From assembly GCA_937921505.1 (NCBI GenBank), contig CAKZUB010000034.1, positions 1-58,195 of the forward strand: a stretch of 58,195 nt of DNA, read 5' to 3'. Positions 8,428 to 17,766 of the stretch are shown here, in pieces (the first letter of the stretch is position 1; every line of letters starts with the position of its first letter). A program made the position numbers and the translations under genes. The notes under the pieces are model-generated. The model was not told where the DNA came from and did not search any database. It saw only the letters and a program-made list of their open reading frames with translations. The DNA comes from an uncultured Clostridia bacterium. Its GTDB lineage: Bacteria > Bacillota > Clostridia > Lachnospirales > Cellulosilyticaceae.

Positions 8428-8459
8428 AGACACAAAGGTTGTGATCCTCCTCTGTGTCT
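8428..8459 (-). promoter_or_regulatory. Intercistronic hairpin between dctP and dctQ
   Basis: AGACACA (8428-8434) and TGTGTCT (8453-8459) form a 7-bp stem in the transcript between the binding-protein gene and the permease genes. Such hairpins often protect or partly terminate the upstream message so that the binding protein exceeds the permease. That role is inferred. Confidence 0.4.
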
Positions 8460-8490
8460 ATAAAAACATCTTATTACTACTTAGTAAATC

Positions 8491-9561
8491 TTATTTCATG
8501 TTAACAATTTGTTGATAAAGTTCAGCACTGTTTGCTGTAGCAGTAGCAATGACATCTTTAACTGCTTCTTGCCAAGGTGTGATATCGTCAACTTCTATAA
8601 CATTAACACCTTCTGCTTTTAACTGTTCTAATACTTTATTTTCAGCTTCTTCAGAAATCGTTCTGTTAAATTCTGATGCATGTTTACCAGCTTCTATAAG
8701 AATATTTTGCTGTTCTTCTGTAAGTTTCTCCCAAGCTTCATCTGTAATGACTACTTGGATTGCACCAAGTGTATGACCATCAAGAATGATATTCGGTGCA
8801 ACTTCTGGGAATGCATTTGATTTGTAGTTAGCGATAGGCTGCTCAGCACCATCTACTACACCTGTTTGAAGTGCAGAATAAAGTTCACCAAAAGCTACAA
8901 CTGTAGGCGAAGCACCAAGTCCTTGTACAAGACCTTGCATAACAGGGTCATTTGATACTCTTAGCTTCATACCTTTTAAATCTTCTATGCCAGTAATCGG
9001 TTTAACTGTAAAGAAATGACGGAAACCTTCTTCTCCATAGAATAAACCTCTAACACCGCTGCCATTTTCATATGGTTCTAGAAGGAATTCAGGAGCTAAA
9101 TCAGATGTAGCAAAATTCCAGAAATGCTCACGGCTTACAAATGTATAAGGAATAGAAAGAAGTTTTGATTTTTCTCCGCCGTAGCTTGTAAGAGCAAATG
9201 CTGAGATACGAGACATATCAATTGTTCCGCCTCCACCAAGCATTGCATCAAGTACATCGTTTTCTGATCCTAAAACGCCGCTTGCCTGAATATCAATTTT
9301 AATCTTTCCACCTGAAAGTTCTTCAACTTTTTCTTTAAAGGCAGTACCTGTTTGACCAACAATAGTATCTAGTGGATTAACTTCTGCATATACAAGCGTA
9401 ATCTCTGGTTCTGCTGCTGGTGCTGCTGGTTCATCGGGTGTCTTCGGCTCTGCTTGCGCTGCTGGTGCCGTCGGTGCTGGTTCTGGTGACTTTAACCCAC
9501 AACCTGCAAATGAAACTGCCAATAAACTACTTAAAAGTATTGCTGCTATTTTCTTATTCAT
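8491..9561 (-). CDS. dctP: TRAP substrate-binding lipoprotein DctP
   Basis: The 356-residue solute receptor. The N-terminal signal ends in a lipobox (SFAGC), giving a membrane-anchored lipoprotein as expected in a Gram-positive. A Pro/Ala/Glu-rich tether of about 30 residues follows before the DctP fold. LKGMKLRVSNDPVMQGL contains the conserved Arg region that binds substrate carboxylate, and GVVDGAEQP is a family motif. It is the first gene of the dctPQM unit, with AGGAGGAG ahead of the ATG. Confidence 0.95.
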   Translation of the reverse strand: MNKKIAAILLSSLLAVSFAGCGLKSPEPAPTAPAAQAEPKTPDEPAAPAAEPEITLVYAEVNPLDTIVGQTGTAFKEKVEELSGGKIKIDIQASGVLGSENDVLDAMLGGGGTIDMSRISAFALTSYGGEKSKLLSIPYTFVSREHFWNFATSDLAPEFLLEPYENGSGVRGLFYGEEGFRHFFTVKPITGIEDLKGMKLRVSNDPVMQGLVQGLGASPTVVAFGELYSALQTGVVDGAEQPIANYKSNAFPEVAPNIILDGHTLGAIQVVITDEAWEKLTEEQQNILIEAGKHASEFNRTISEEAENKVLEQLKAEGVNVIEVDDITPWQEAVKDVIATATANSAELYQQIVNMK

Positions 9562-9835
9562 ATTACTCCTCCTATAAATATCTGATAAATTTATTATTCT
9601 TTACAGCTGTGTTACATTACAACAGAAGTTTTCCATAAAACACCAATGTTTATTCATTGACTAAGCATCAATGTTTTAGTTTATATATTTATCATATAGA
9701 AAATGTTTTTAGCTCACAATAAATAATCTGGTTATTAGCATGACTATCTTATATAATTAAAAAAATAGCCTGCTAATTTTAGAGTTTAGCAAGACTATCT
9801 TGTAATAATATCATTATTTTGTTCAACTGCTTGTA

Positions 9836-10834
9836 CTATTCCATCTCTTGAATCTGCTTAATAATATCTAAATAGCTACTGGCATACCGGTCATAAAGTG
9901 AGCTAACAGCTTCTACAAACTCACTACGATTTTCTATTTGAGTAATAATAACACCAGCTTCTTTTAATTTCTGTTCGGATTCTTTTTCCTTAATAAGCCA
10001 CTTTTCTCTTTGAAATTCTTGAGATTTCTCGGCACATGCCTTGATAATTTCTAAATCTTCTTCTGATACACGCTCTTTAATCTTCTGACTTGCTATTAAT
10101 AATTCTGGAATTCTTACATGCTCATCTACTGTATAATATTTTGCAACTTCATAATGCAAAGAAGTATCGTAACTTGGATAATTATTTTCTGCCCCATCAA
10201 TAACACCTCTTTGCATAGCACTATATACTTCTCCATAAGGCATAGGCACAACAAGTGTCCCTAAGGCCTTTGCCATGTCCACCATTAGCTGACTCTCCAT
10301 AACTCTTACCCTCAGCCCTTCTAAATCAGCCCGGGTCCTCACTGCTCGTACGCTGTTATAAAAATTGCGCGCTCCCGCATCATACCAAGTTAAGCCAATA
10401 AGTTTTTTATCTTCAATACTTTCTAGAAAAAAATCACCAATCTCACTATTTAATACGCGCCACATATGATCACTATCCCGATAAATATAAGGAAGCTGCA
10501 GCACATTAAGTTTAGGTAAAATTTCTGCTACTGTTCCCGTACTTACTCTGGCAAAGTCTATGGCTCCAAACTGAATTTGATCCAAAACCTCTTTTTCTGG
10601 TCCTAGCTGCCCACTATCATAAACTTTAATAACAACACGCCCGTTTGTTCTTTCTTCTACTAAGCGTGTAAACTCTTTATCTGCTTGTGTTGTGGGATGA
10701 TCTGGCGGATGAATCTCCGCTAATCTAAAATAGACTTCTGGTTTGCTTTTTTCTTGATCAGATATGTGACTTTGACATCCCCCTAAAATAAAAAGCCCTA
10801 TCACAACTATGATTAACCTTTTAATTATCTTCAT
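9836..10834 (-). CDS. Second DctP-type lipoprotein, linked to the two-component system
   Basis: A 332-residue lipoprotein (lipobox FILGGC) with the DctP fold. LEGLRVRVMESQLMVDM carries the substrate-Arg region and GVIDGAENNYPSYDTS matches the family. Its start overlaps the end of the response regulator gene by 14 bases, so it is made with the sensor pair rather than with dctQM. It may present the ligand to the kinase or serve the same permease. The 9562-9835 gap between it and dctP is AT-rich and likely holds the dctP promoter. Confidence 0.92.
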   Translation of the reverse strand: MKIIKRLIIVVIGLFILGGCQSHISDQEKSKPEVYFRLAEIHPPDHPTTQADKEFTRLVEERTNGRVVIKVYDSGQLGPEKEVLDQIQFGAIDFARVSTGTVAEILPKLNVLQLPYIYRDSDHMWRVLNSEIGDFFLESIEDKKLIGLTWYDAGARNFYNSVRAVRTRADLEGLRVRVMESQLMVDMAKALGTLVVPMPYGEVYSAMQRGVIDGAENNYPSYDTSLHYEVAKYYTVDEHVRIPELLIASQKIKERVSEEDLEIIKACAEKSQEFQREKWLIKEKESEQKLKEAGVIITQIENRSEFVEAVSSLYDRYASSYLDIIKQIQEME

Positions 10835-12407
10835 CCCCCTTTACTAAACTCCCATAAGCATAAAACTTGCCGCGGTATTCTGAAGGTGTCATCCCTTCAT
10901 ACTTCTTAAAAACTCTTGTAAAATAATTAGGATCAACGTATCCTATTTCAGAACTAATTTCCTTGATAGACAATGCCTGATTTTTCATTAACCGCTTGGC
11001 AACCTTCATTCTAACTGAACTGACATAATCGATAAAATTAGTATCCAGATGCTTTTTAAACACCTTACTAATATAGCTTGGACTTAAATAACACACCGAA
11101 GAGAGTTGATCAAGCGTTAAATTTTCTGCATAATGCATATTAATATAAACAATCAGTTGATCTAAAATAATAGAGGATTTGTCCGATTTTTGTCTATTAA
11201 TTTTTTCCATATATTGATGACAAAAGTCTCGCAGTAAGCATTTTGCCTCATGCTCAGTATTAATCTTCATTGTCTGATTAAAAAGATCAAAGGTTGGCAA
11301 ATCAGCATCAAATATTTTATCAGAAATCCAATCACGAATAAGAATAAATTGCTCATAGAGTTTAACACGCAAATGCTCAATAGTTTTTGACTGCTTAGAA
11401 ATATCTTCAAAAACGAGCTCCATATAACGCGTAAAATTCACTTCGTCTTGATCATTTAAGCTTTTAACTAAGGCTTTTAAGTTTTGTTCACTTATGACTT
11501 CTTTTACTGGCTGGCGCTTATTACAATTCCCCTTTGCAAGCCAAAAGGATTTCCACAAACAATCTAGTTTATTACAAGGGTCTCCAATACCAAAGTCTGT
11601 ATAAAACTTATATTCTTCTGCAAAGGAAACACTTATCTCATTAATTGATTCTCTCATTTTCTGCTGAACTTGCAAAAGTTCATTTTCGGTATCTCCTAAA
11701 ATAAATAGATAAATATAATCTTTGATTATAACAGAATATTTATGATTTATTATTCTATTAAGCCTTGTCATTAATTTTTCTAAAAACCTTTGTCTAAGCA
11801 TTTGTAAACGCAGCATAGAGGGTACAGCTTCTGGATCTACTTTTGTACTAACAACAATACCCATTCCCCAATTAAAATTCAATCCGTTAAATTCTAAATA
11901 CTCTTTACCTTGACTTTCCTCAATATCTCCATTAATAAGAGATGTAAGAAATTCATTTTCTAAATACTTAGTAACTTGCTCAAGTTTAGATTCCATTTCT
12001 TCTTTGCGCAATTTTTGTTCTTTTTCAGTTTGAATAATTTTAATTGTCTTTTTAATAACCTCTATAAAACGTTCATTTGTTGCAGGTTTTATGATAAAGT
12101 CAGAAACGCCAAGTTTTATCGCTTCATGAGCATAGTCAAATTCATTATAGGCTGTTAGAAAAATAATCTTGCTATCTTGTAATATTTTTTTTATGACTCT
12201 AGTTGCCTCAATCCCATTAAGTCCTGGCATCTGAATGTCCATTAAAATAATATCTGGTGAATAGAGTGCAGCATTTGAAATAGCATCTTGACCATTCATC
12301 GCTTCAAAAAATTCGAAATCGAATAGGGATTCCCGCTTCAATATAAACTTAATGGCCTCTCGTTCAATAGGTTCATCATCAACAATGAGTATTTTATATT
12401 TTTCCAT
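10821..12407 (-). CDS. Response regulator, YesN/AraC type
   Basis: A 528-residue cytoplasmic regulator. The N-terminal receiver domain shows the acidic pair in ILIVDDEP, the phospho-acceptor Asp in DIILMDIQMPG and the Lys in DFIIKP. A long middle region follows, and the C-terminal 100 residues hold two AraC-type helix-turn-helix motifs (YVDPNYFTRVFKKYEGMTP). ATG 12407 follows AAGGAAGGAAC closely and is preferred to the start at 12449. It overlaps the kinase gene by 14 bases. Likely target: the dctPQM promoter. Confidence 0.95.
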   Translation of the reverse strand: MEKYKILIVDDEPIEREAIKFILKRESLFDFEFFEAMNGQDAISNAALYSPDIILMDIQMPGLNGIEATRVIKKILQDSKIIFLTAYNEFDYAHEAIKLGVSDFIIKPATNERFIEVIKKTIKIIQTEKEQKLRKEEMESKLEQVTKYLENEFLTSLINGDIEESQGKEYLEFNGLNFNWGMGIVVSTKVDPEAVPSMLRLQMLRQRFLEKLMTRLNRIINHKYSVIIKDYIYLFILGDTENELLQVQQKMRESINEISVSFAEEYKFYTDFGIGDPCNKLDCLWKSFWLAKGNCNKRQPVKEVISEQNLKALVKSLNDQDEVNFTRYMELVFEDISKQSKTIEHLRVKLYEQFILIRDWISDKIFDADLPTFDLFNQTMKINTEHEAKCLLRDFCHQYMEKINRQKSDKSSIILDQLIVYINMHYAENLTLDQLSSVCYLSPSYISKVFKKHLDTNFIDYVSSVRMKVAKRLMKNQALSIKEISSEIGYVDPNYFTRVFKKYEGMTPSEYRGKFYAYGSLVKGDEDN

Positions 12408-13890
12408 CAAGTTCCTTCCTTTCAAATTTAAATTCGATGCAAGTACCAAGTCCTTCTTTGCTCATCATTTTAAAAGTTCCTTGCTGATTATACAGGATCA
12501 TGAATCTATGGTATACATTGCTAACACCAATACTATGATGTGGAATGTCTGTAAAGCTTAGAACTTCTTGAAGACGTTTTTTTGTCATTCCAATGCCTGT
12601 ATCCGTTATTTTAAGCGTAAAAACTTCTTTTCCATTATGATACCTGCTATTAATCTTTATGCGCACCTTTCCTCCTTCAACTTTTGGTTCAATTCCATGA
12701 ATGATAGCATTTTCTATGATTGGCTGTAACATAAAAATAGGTACGCTAACCATCTTACTTGCCTCATCTGCTATTATTTCATAGGTAAGACGCTCTTTAA
12801 ATCTAAATTTTTGTAGATATATATATTCTTCTGCGATCCATAATTCTTCTTTTAATGGAATGACAGAAGATTGACTTCTAAGCTTATACCGAAAAAGATT
12901 TGATAAAGCTTGTATTAACTTTAGCGTATCCTGAGCTTCTTCAAACATAGCTGTTCTTGATATCATATTTAAGGTATTAAATAGAAAATGTGGGTTTATT
13001 TGTGACTGTAAAGCTTCAAACTGTGACTCTTTAAGAAGTTGTTCCATCCGAATAACTTCGAGCTCTTCTTCATAAAGGCGTTTTTCGATAATAACCTTTT
13101 CTTTTAAATCACTCACATAGAGTTGAATACTTCGGCTCATTATATTGAAAGAATCAGCAAGTATACCCACCTCATCTTTTGATGCAATCATTACTTTTTC
13201 AACGTCTAAGTCTCCAGAAGAAATGCGCATTGACGTATTGGCTAACTTTTTAATGGGATTAATAAATGAATTAACGAATAAAAAACCAATGAACATGGCA
13301 AAAATGGAACTAAATACAATAAGCGTAATCGAGATTTGTCGCGTGATTTTTGCTTCTTTTGCTAACTTATTATAGAGTTCATTACCTTCTTGCAAACTTA
13401 TATAGAGTAAATCCTCAACATAACGATTTGTATAAGTCCCAATATACTCCCCCTCATAATAAGCATTAAAATAAGTTGAGATGTTCTGATCACGCTCCTC
13501 TATAGCTTTATCCCATTTTTCATACATAGTCTCTGATGAATTTTTTATTGCATTGATTATAAAATACGCATCTATCGAAATAAATTGTTTTTCAAGGGCT
13601 GCAATAAGTCTCCTGATATCATCTTTTTTAAGTTCATAGTTCACTTTATCTTCTTCTGTTTTCTCACGTAAATACTTTGTAACAGAATTCTTATTTTCTT
13701 CTATAAAAACTAATAAGCTATTAATACTATAATAGTTAGTCATAGTCCCATCAAATTGATCAATGATTTTATAGTTATTATTATTTAAATATAAGTTAAA
13801 AAAACTTATTATAGCAATGACAATAAAAAAGTATGACAAAAGTTTAATTTTTATTGATAAGTGAAACCAAAAGTCTTTAATGCTTATCAT
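12394..13890 (-). CDS. Sensor histidine kinase, YesM type
   Basis: A 498-residue membrane sensor: helix at about 12-35, extracytoplasmic domain of about 150 residues, second helix near 185-205, HAMP linker, then His_kinase with the phospho-acceptor in SQINPHFLFNTLN and an HATPase domain with ENAIIHGIEP and DTGIGM. ATG 13890 with AAAGGA 9 bases ahead is preferred over TTG 13908. It is the first gene of the operon with the regulator and second DctP. The 13891-14047 gap holds an AT-rich upstream region without a convincing promoter match. Confidence 0.95.
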   Translation of the reverse strand: MISIKDFWFHLSIKIKLLSYFFIVIAIISFFNLYLNNNNYKIIDQFDGTMTNYYSINSLLVFIEENKNSVTKYLREKTEEDKVNYELKKDDIRRLIAALEKQFISIDAYFIINAIKNSSETMYEKWDKAIEERDQNISTYFNAYYEGEYIGTYTNRYVEDLLYISLQEGNELYNKLAKEAKITRQISITLIVFSSIFAMFIGFLFVNSFINPIKKLANTSMRISSGDLDVEKVMIASKDEVGILADSFNIMSRSIQLYVSDLKEKVIIEKRLYEEELEVIRMEQLLKESQFEALQSQINPHFLFNTLNMISRTAMFEEAQDTLKLIQALSNLFRYKLRSQSSVIPLKEELWIAEEYIYLQKFRFKERLTYEIIADEASKMVSVPIFMLQPIIENAIIHGIEPKVEGGKVRIKINSRYHNGKEVFTLKITDTGIGMTKKRLQEVLSFTDIPHHSIGVSNVYHRFMILYNQQGTFKMMSKEGLGTCIEFKFERKELDGKI

Positions 13891-14047
13891 TAGGGATATT
13901 CCTTTCAAAATAATACTATTAAACTTATTATAACTTAGGACTAACTTACAAATAACTTAGGAAACATATTTTATATTCTACCATTTATATTACTCCTTTT
14001 CTATAAAATCAATTATTTTCCAGAAGATCATAATAAATAAAAACTGT

Positions 14048-14109
14048 GGATTTGTAATATGAAAGAAGGCAGTCACACCTGCGACTACCTCCTTTCATAT
14101 TACAAATCC
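14048..14109 (-). terminator. Long hairpin terminator after the DUF1540 gene
   Basis: GGATTTGTAATATGAAAG pairs with CTTTCATATTACAAATCC, with the stem continuing to AGTC/GACT around a short loop. On the minus strand it directly follows the stop codon and is followed by the U-rich ACAGTTTTTATTT. Confidence 0.85.
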
Positions 14110-14430
14110 TTATTTTCTTTCAAAGCTCAAACAATCAGTCTCATCATAACTTTCTACTTCCTTTAAACTACCTACTTCAATACCTTCTAAAGTACAATGT
14201 TGCTTTACATGATAAGCACAAGTATTAACTTCACATAAAATAACATCTGTAGCGCCTTTATTTACTTCTTCCTGCGTTAAATTATTATATGATGATCTTT
14301 CCTGATAGGTTTCGCAAGAAGTTGCCTCTGTTATTTGTGCATCAATCCCTCCTATATTAAGGACACTGGCGCCACAAATTTCTTCTTGATTATAATAACA
14401 AGAACGCACACTGCAATTTATTCTAGGCAT
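14110..14430 (-). CDS. DUF1540 double-repeat protein
   Basis: A 106-residue cytoplasmic protein with two copies of the short DUF1540 cysteine motif: INCSVRSCYYNQEEICGAS near the N-terminus and LCEVNTCAYHVKQHCTLE in the C-terminal half. A later Cys follows each copy (TSCETY and DCLSF). The four-Cys spacing suggests a small metal-binding module, but the function is unknown. These are common small proteins of spore-forming clostridia. It is monocistronic with its own terminator. Confidence 0.9.
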   Translation of the reverse strand: MPRINCSVRSCYYNQEEICGASVLNIGGIDAQITEATSCETYQERSSYNNLTQEEVNKGATDVILCEVNTCAYHVKQHCTLEGIEVGSLKEVESYDETDCLSFERK

Positions 14431-14621
14431 TTCATTCCACTCCTTTTATACTACTTACAGTGTTATTATAACTGAGCTCTATTTATTTTATACTTATTGT
14501 CTATTCATCTTTTACTGTTCTATTTCCTAGATACTTTGCTAGTATTTCTATTACTATTTATTATGGATGTCAAAGGAACTATGGTAGCATTATTTATGAC
14601 TATATCAATTCTTTTATATTT

Positions 14622-15284
14622 CTATGATGTTAAAAAGTATATTGTTGCTCCTAGTCCTAAAAAATCTGTAATGATATGTGAATACACTGACCAACGAATA
14701 GACTTCGTCTTATAAGCCACCCATCCCCAACAAAGGCCTAAAAATAGTGCTCCTAGCACAAAAGCATATACACCTCCAGGCATTTTAGATTCAACAACTA
14801 TTTGAGGAGATATATGCCACAGTGCAAACCCTATGGACGGATATAAATATCCCCAAAATATATTGTTCGGAAATTCTTCAATATAAACTCCTCTCCATAG
14901 TATCTCTTCTCCTGTAGCATTAATTACTGCTATGGCTAGTGATCCTAGTATAATTATCAAATTAGCATCTGGTAATTTCTTAATAAATACCGTAGAAAAA
15001 GCTAAAAGCGGAGGTAGTATAAGTAATAGTATTCCTATCCAATAAGACTTTCCAAAGGGGTGAACAACTCTTTGGAAAACATTTTTAAAAGTATTAATTC
15101 CTAGTACATACACGGGTACTAAATAACACCAAAATACCCAGTAAAAAATGAAACCAATAAAATATGCGAGCTTCAAATCCAACATCTTAGCTAAAGTATC
15201 AAATATAAAATATGTACTTGCTAATAAAACCCATGGTAAAACCAGTAAAAGTATTTGCACTTTAGAAAATCCCCTATTCTCCAT
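14622..15284 (-). CDS. CPBP-family intramembrane metalloprotease
   Basis: A 220-residue polytopic membrane protein. The catalytic EExxxR motif is visible as GEEILWRGVYIEEF, with downstream conserved histidines in ALWHISP and the C-terminal YSHIITD, as in Abi/CPBP (Rce1-like) proteins. In Firmicutes these have been tied to bacteriocin self-immunity or signal processing; no partner gene lies here, so the substrate is unknown. A 72-codon plus-strand ORF (14497-14715) overlaps its end and is treated as a shadow. Confidence 0.88.
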   Translation of the reverse strand: MENRGFSKVQILLLVLPWVLLASTYFIFDTLAKMLDLKLAYFIGFIFYWVFWCYLVPVYVLGINTFKNVFQRVVHPFGKSYWIGILLLILPPLLAFSTVFIKKLPDANLIIILGSLAIAVINATGEEILWRGVYIEEFPNNIFWGYLYPSIGFALWHISPQIVVESKMPGGVYAFVLGALFLGLCWGWVAYKTKSIRWSVYSHIITDFLGLGATIYFLTS

Positions 15285-15508
15285 ATAAATCCCCTACCTC
15301 TTTTACTATTTTTATAATACCTTATGTCATACAAAAAATTGTATTCGTCATTATACTTTTTAAATACTTACTTCAATAATTCTTTCCACAATTATCATAT
15401 TACATATACTATTCCTCCTATTGCATATACTATTTAAACTATTATATCAATTTCTTTTATAACTTGCATTAGTATTGATACAAATCTTAAAATTAATAGA
15501 TAAATAGG

Positions 15509-15577
15509 TTCTCAAGTCCATCGTAATAGTGTATAATAAATGCAAATGCATATCGTTTGCATTTATTATACACTATT
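15509..15577 (+). promoter_or_regulatory. znu promoter with a perfect 22-bp inverted-repeat operator
   Basis: A promoter is visible as TTCTCA (15509-15514), a 17-base spacer and TATAAT (15532-15537). A perfect inverted repeat of two 22-base arms (15525-15546 and 15556-15577, spacer TGCATATCG) covers the -10 region and start. Its core ATGCAAA-N9-TTTGCAT looks like a repressor site and is a candidate Zur operator, given the zinc genes behind it. The rest of the 15285-15614 gap is AT-rich with nothing else recognised. Confidence 0.65.
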
Positions 15578-15614
15578 ATAAATATAAAATTTCGTATAAC
15601 TTAGGGAGGTTGTT

Positions 15615-17018
15615 ATGAAGAATAAAAAGGTTATAAGTTTATTATTGGTTGTTCTATTTTTATTAACACTGACTGCCTGCAGTACAGGAAATAAGAGTAA
15701 TGAAAGCATCAGTACAGTAACAGCTGATAATGAAGTCAGCAGTGAAAAGATTAAAGTTATTGCAACACTATTCCCACAGTATGATTTTGTAAAAGAAATT
15801 GCCAGGGATAAAGTCGCGGTAAGTCTACTACTTCCTCCAGGCGTTGAATCCCATTCTTATGAGCCACCGCCTAAAGACATTGTAGATATTAAAAAAGCTG
15901 ACATGTTTATCTATACAGGCAAATATATGGAACCTTGGGCAGATAAAATTATTGAAGCAACCAAAGGTACTTCTATTACGATTGTGGACACCAGTATTGG
16001 CGTTGACTTAATGGACGAAGAAGATCATCACCATGATCATGAAGAGGGTGAGCATCCTTTTGAATGGGCTGGGGCTTTTGAACTTAAAAAAGGTAAGTAT
16101 ACATGGAGTTTTTCAAAGCTAAATGGAGAATATGCTGATCCTGAAATGAAAATGCTTATTTTAGCTAGCGATGAAAAAGGGTTAGATGCTATAGAAGCAG
16201 TTGAAGAAAAAGCTGAAGAACTATTTGATAAAACAGCAGCTTCTAAAAAAATTAGTGATACCTTGCTGCCCTCTGAAATACTTTTCAATTTAGAATTTGA
16301 CGCCGACCAAGATGTAACTACTTTCAGCGTAGTGATTGAAAATGATGGTACATATGTATTCTTTACAGAACATTTTCCTATAGAATTTGAAGCTGACGAA
16401 CATTTTTTCAAAGACTCTAAGGGAATAGATGTAGAACCTTCTGCCCAAGAACCTGAGGGTGATGATGATCATCATCAGGGTGGTAAAGACCCACATATCT
16501 GGTTAGATCCTATTTTTGCACAAATAATGGTAGATAATATCGTTGAAGGTCTTGTGCGTGCTGATGTAAAAAACGAGAGCTTTTATAGAGAAAACGGTGA
16601 AGCCTATAAAAAGAAACTTCAAGCGTTAGATGCAACGTTTAGCGAAACTTTTAATAAAACCAAACACAAGACAATCATGTACGGTGGGCACTTTGCCTTT
16701 GGATATTTTGCAAAGCGTTATGATCTTGAGCATGTATCTCCCTATAGTGGTTTTGCTCCTAATGCAGAACCAACACCACAGAAAATCGTAGAGCTCATTA
16801 AGGCCCTCGAAAAGTCAAATTTAAAAACTATTTATTTTGAAGAACTAGTAGACCCTAAGGTTGCTAGAGTTATCTCTGATCAGACAGGCGCCGAAATGGT
16901 ACTACTTCATGGAGTTCATAATATATCCAAGACTGAACTTAGCAAAGGCATTTCGTATTTAAAAATAATGGAAGAGAATCTTGAAAAACTGAAACTGGGG
17001 CTTGGGTATAATGAGTAA
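15615..17018 (+). CDS. znuA: Zinc ABC transporter binding lipoprotein with an inserted domain
   Basis: A 467-residue lipoprotein (lipobox LTAC, Cys22) of the cluster A-I metal-binding family. Zinc ligands are expected at ESHSYEP (H80), DPHIWLDP (H294) and YGGHFAFGY. It is far longer than the usual 300 or so residues: between two His/Asp-rich patches (DHHHDHEEGEH at 137-147 and DDDHHQGG at 283-290) is an extra domain of about 120 residues (about 148-270) starting EWAGAFELKKGKYTWSFSK. That segment does not look like the ZinT domain of streptococcal AdcA. It captures zinc, or possibly manganese, for ZnuBC. First gene of the operon. Confidence 0.92.
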   Translation: MKNKKVISLLLVVLFLLTLTACSTGNKSNESISTVTADNEVSSEKIKVIATLFPQYDFVKEIARDKVAVSLLLPPGVESHSYEPPPKDIVDIKKADMFIYTGKYMEPWADKIIEATKGTSITIVDTSIGVDLMDEEDHHHDHEEGEHPFEWAGAFELKKGKYTWSFSKLNGEYADPEMKMLILASDEKGLDAIEAVEEKAEELFDKTAASKKISDTLLPSEILFNLEFDADQDVTTFSVVIENDGTYVFFTEHFPIEFEADEHFFKDSKGIDVEPSAQEPEGDDDHHQGGKDPHIWLDPIFAQIMVDNIVEGLVRADVKNESFYRENGEAYKKKLQALDATFSETFNKTKHKTIMYGGHFAFGYFAKRYDLEHVSPYSGFAPNAEPTPQKIVELIKALEKSNLKTIYFEELVDPKVARVISDQTGAEMVLLHGVHNISKTELSKGISYLKIMEENLEKLKLGLGYNE

Positions 17019-17766
17019 TCTATTGGATGTAAAAAATGTGGTATTGAAATACGGTAGACACGAGATCTTAAATAGCACTAGTTTTAGTGTAGAACCTGGA
17101 GACTACATAGGTATCGTCGGACCTAATGGTTCTGGTAAAACAACTTTGATGAAGGCTATTCTTGGCCTTCATCCCATTGCTGATGGTCAGATTAACTTTA
17201 GTAACGAGATAAAGCAAAGTCGTTTTGTCGGATATCTTCCCCAAAAAGCCATTGCCAATGACCATCTATTCCCGGCCAAGGTAAAAGAGGTTGTCTCAAT
17301 GGGGCTATTGGCACAAAAGAAGCAACCTAAGTTTATAACGAGACAAGATTATGAAAAAATAGATACCATTCTTAAAAAACTTAATATTGCTGATTTGAAA
17401 GATATAAAGATTGGAAATCTTTCTGGTGGACAACACCAGAGAGTTCTTTTAGCAAGAGCCTTAGTCAGTTCTCCTGGACTCTTAATTTTAGATGAGCCTA
17501 CTAGTGCTCTAGACCCAAAGGTCAGAGAAGAGTTTTACTCACTTCTTAGTGATCTCAATGAAAAAGATGGGGTAACTATACTCCTTGTATCTCATGATAT
17601 GGGTTCAATAGGTAAGTATACAAAGAAAATACTCTATTTAGATAGAAAACTTGTGTTTTTCGGAGACTATGATGGATTTTGTAAATCTTCTGAAATGACA
17701 AAGTACTTTGGTCACCTATCACAACATCAATTTTGCTGGAGGCACACAGATGGAAAATGCTGTTAA
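17011..17766 (+). CDS. znuC: Zinc ABC transporter ATPase ZnuC
   Basis: A 251-residue ABC ATPase with Walker A GPNGSGKTT, signature LSGGQHQR and Walker B LLILDEPTSALD. The C-terminal tail ends in a His/Cys-rich stretch (HQFCWRHTDGKCC), which may bind metal. ATG 17011 overlaps the znuA stop by 8 bases; TTG 17002 upstream is less likely. It powers ZnuB. Confidence 0.95.
   Translation: MSNLLDVKNVVLKYGRHEILNSTSFSVEPGDYIGIVGPNGSGKTTLMKAILGLHPIADGQINFSNEIKQSRFVGYLPQKAIANDHLFPAKVKEVVSMGLLAQKKQPKFITRQDYEKIDTILKKLNIADLKDIKIGNLSGGQHQRVLLARALVSSPGLLILDEPTSALDPKVREEFYSLLSDLNEKDGVTILLVSHDMGSIGKYTKKILYLDRKLVFFGDYDGFCKSSEMTKYFGHLSQHQFCWRHTDGKCC

Noticed and set aside
14497..14715. A 72-codon hydrophobic plus-strand ORF overlapping the CPBP gene
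   Set aside because: No ribosome binding site. Its second half is antisense to the CPBP protease, and AT-rich DNA readily gives such hydrophobic reading frames.
15525..15577. The palindrome ahead of znuA as a terminator of an upstream gene
   Set aside because: No plus-strand gene lies upstream, since the neighbouring CPBP gene is divergent, and the palindrome overlaps a good -10 element.
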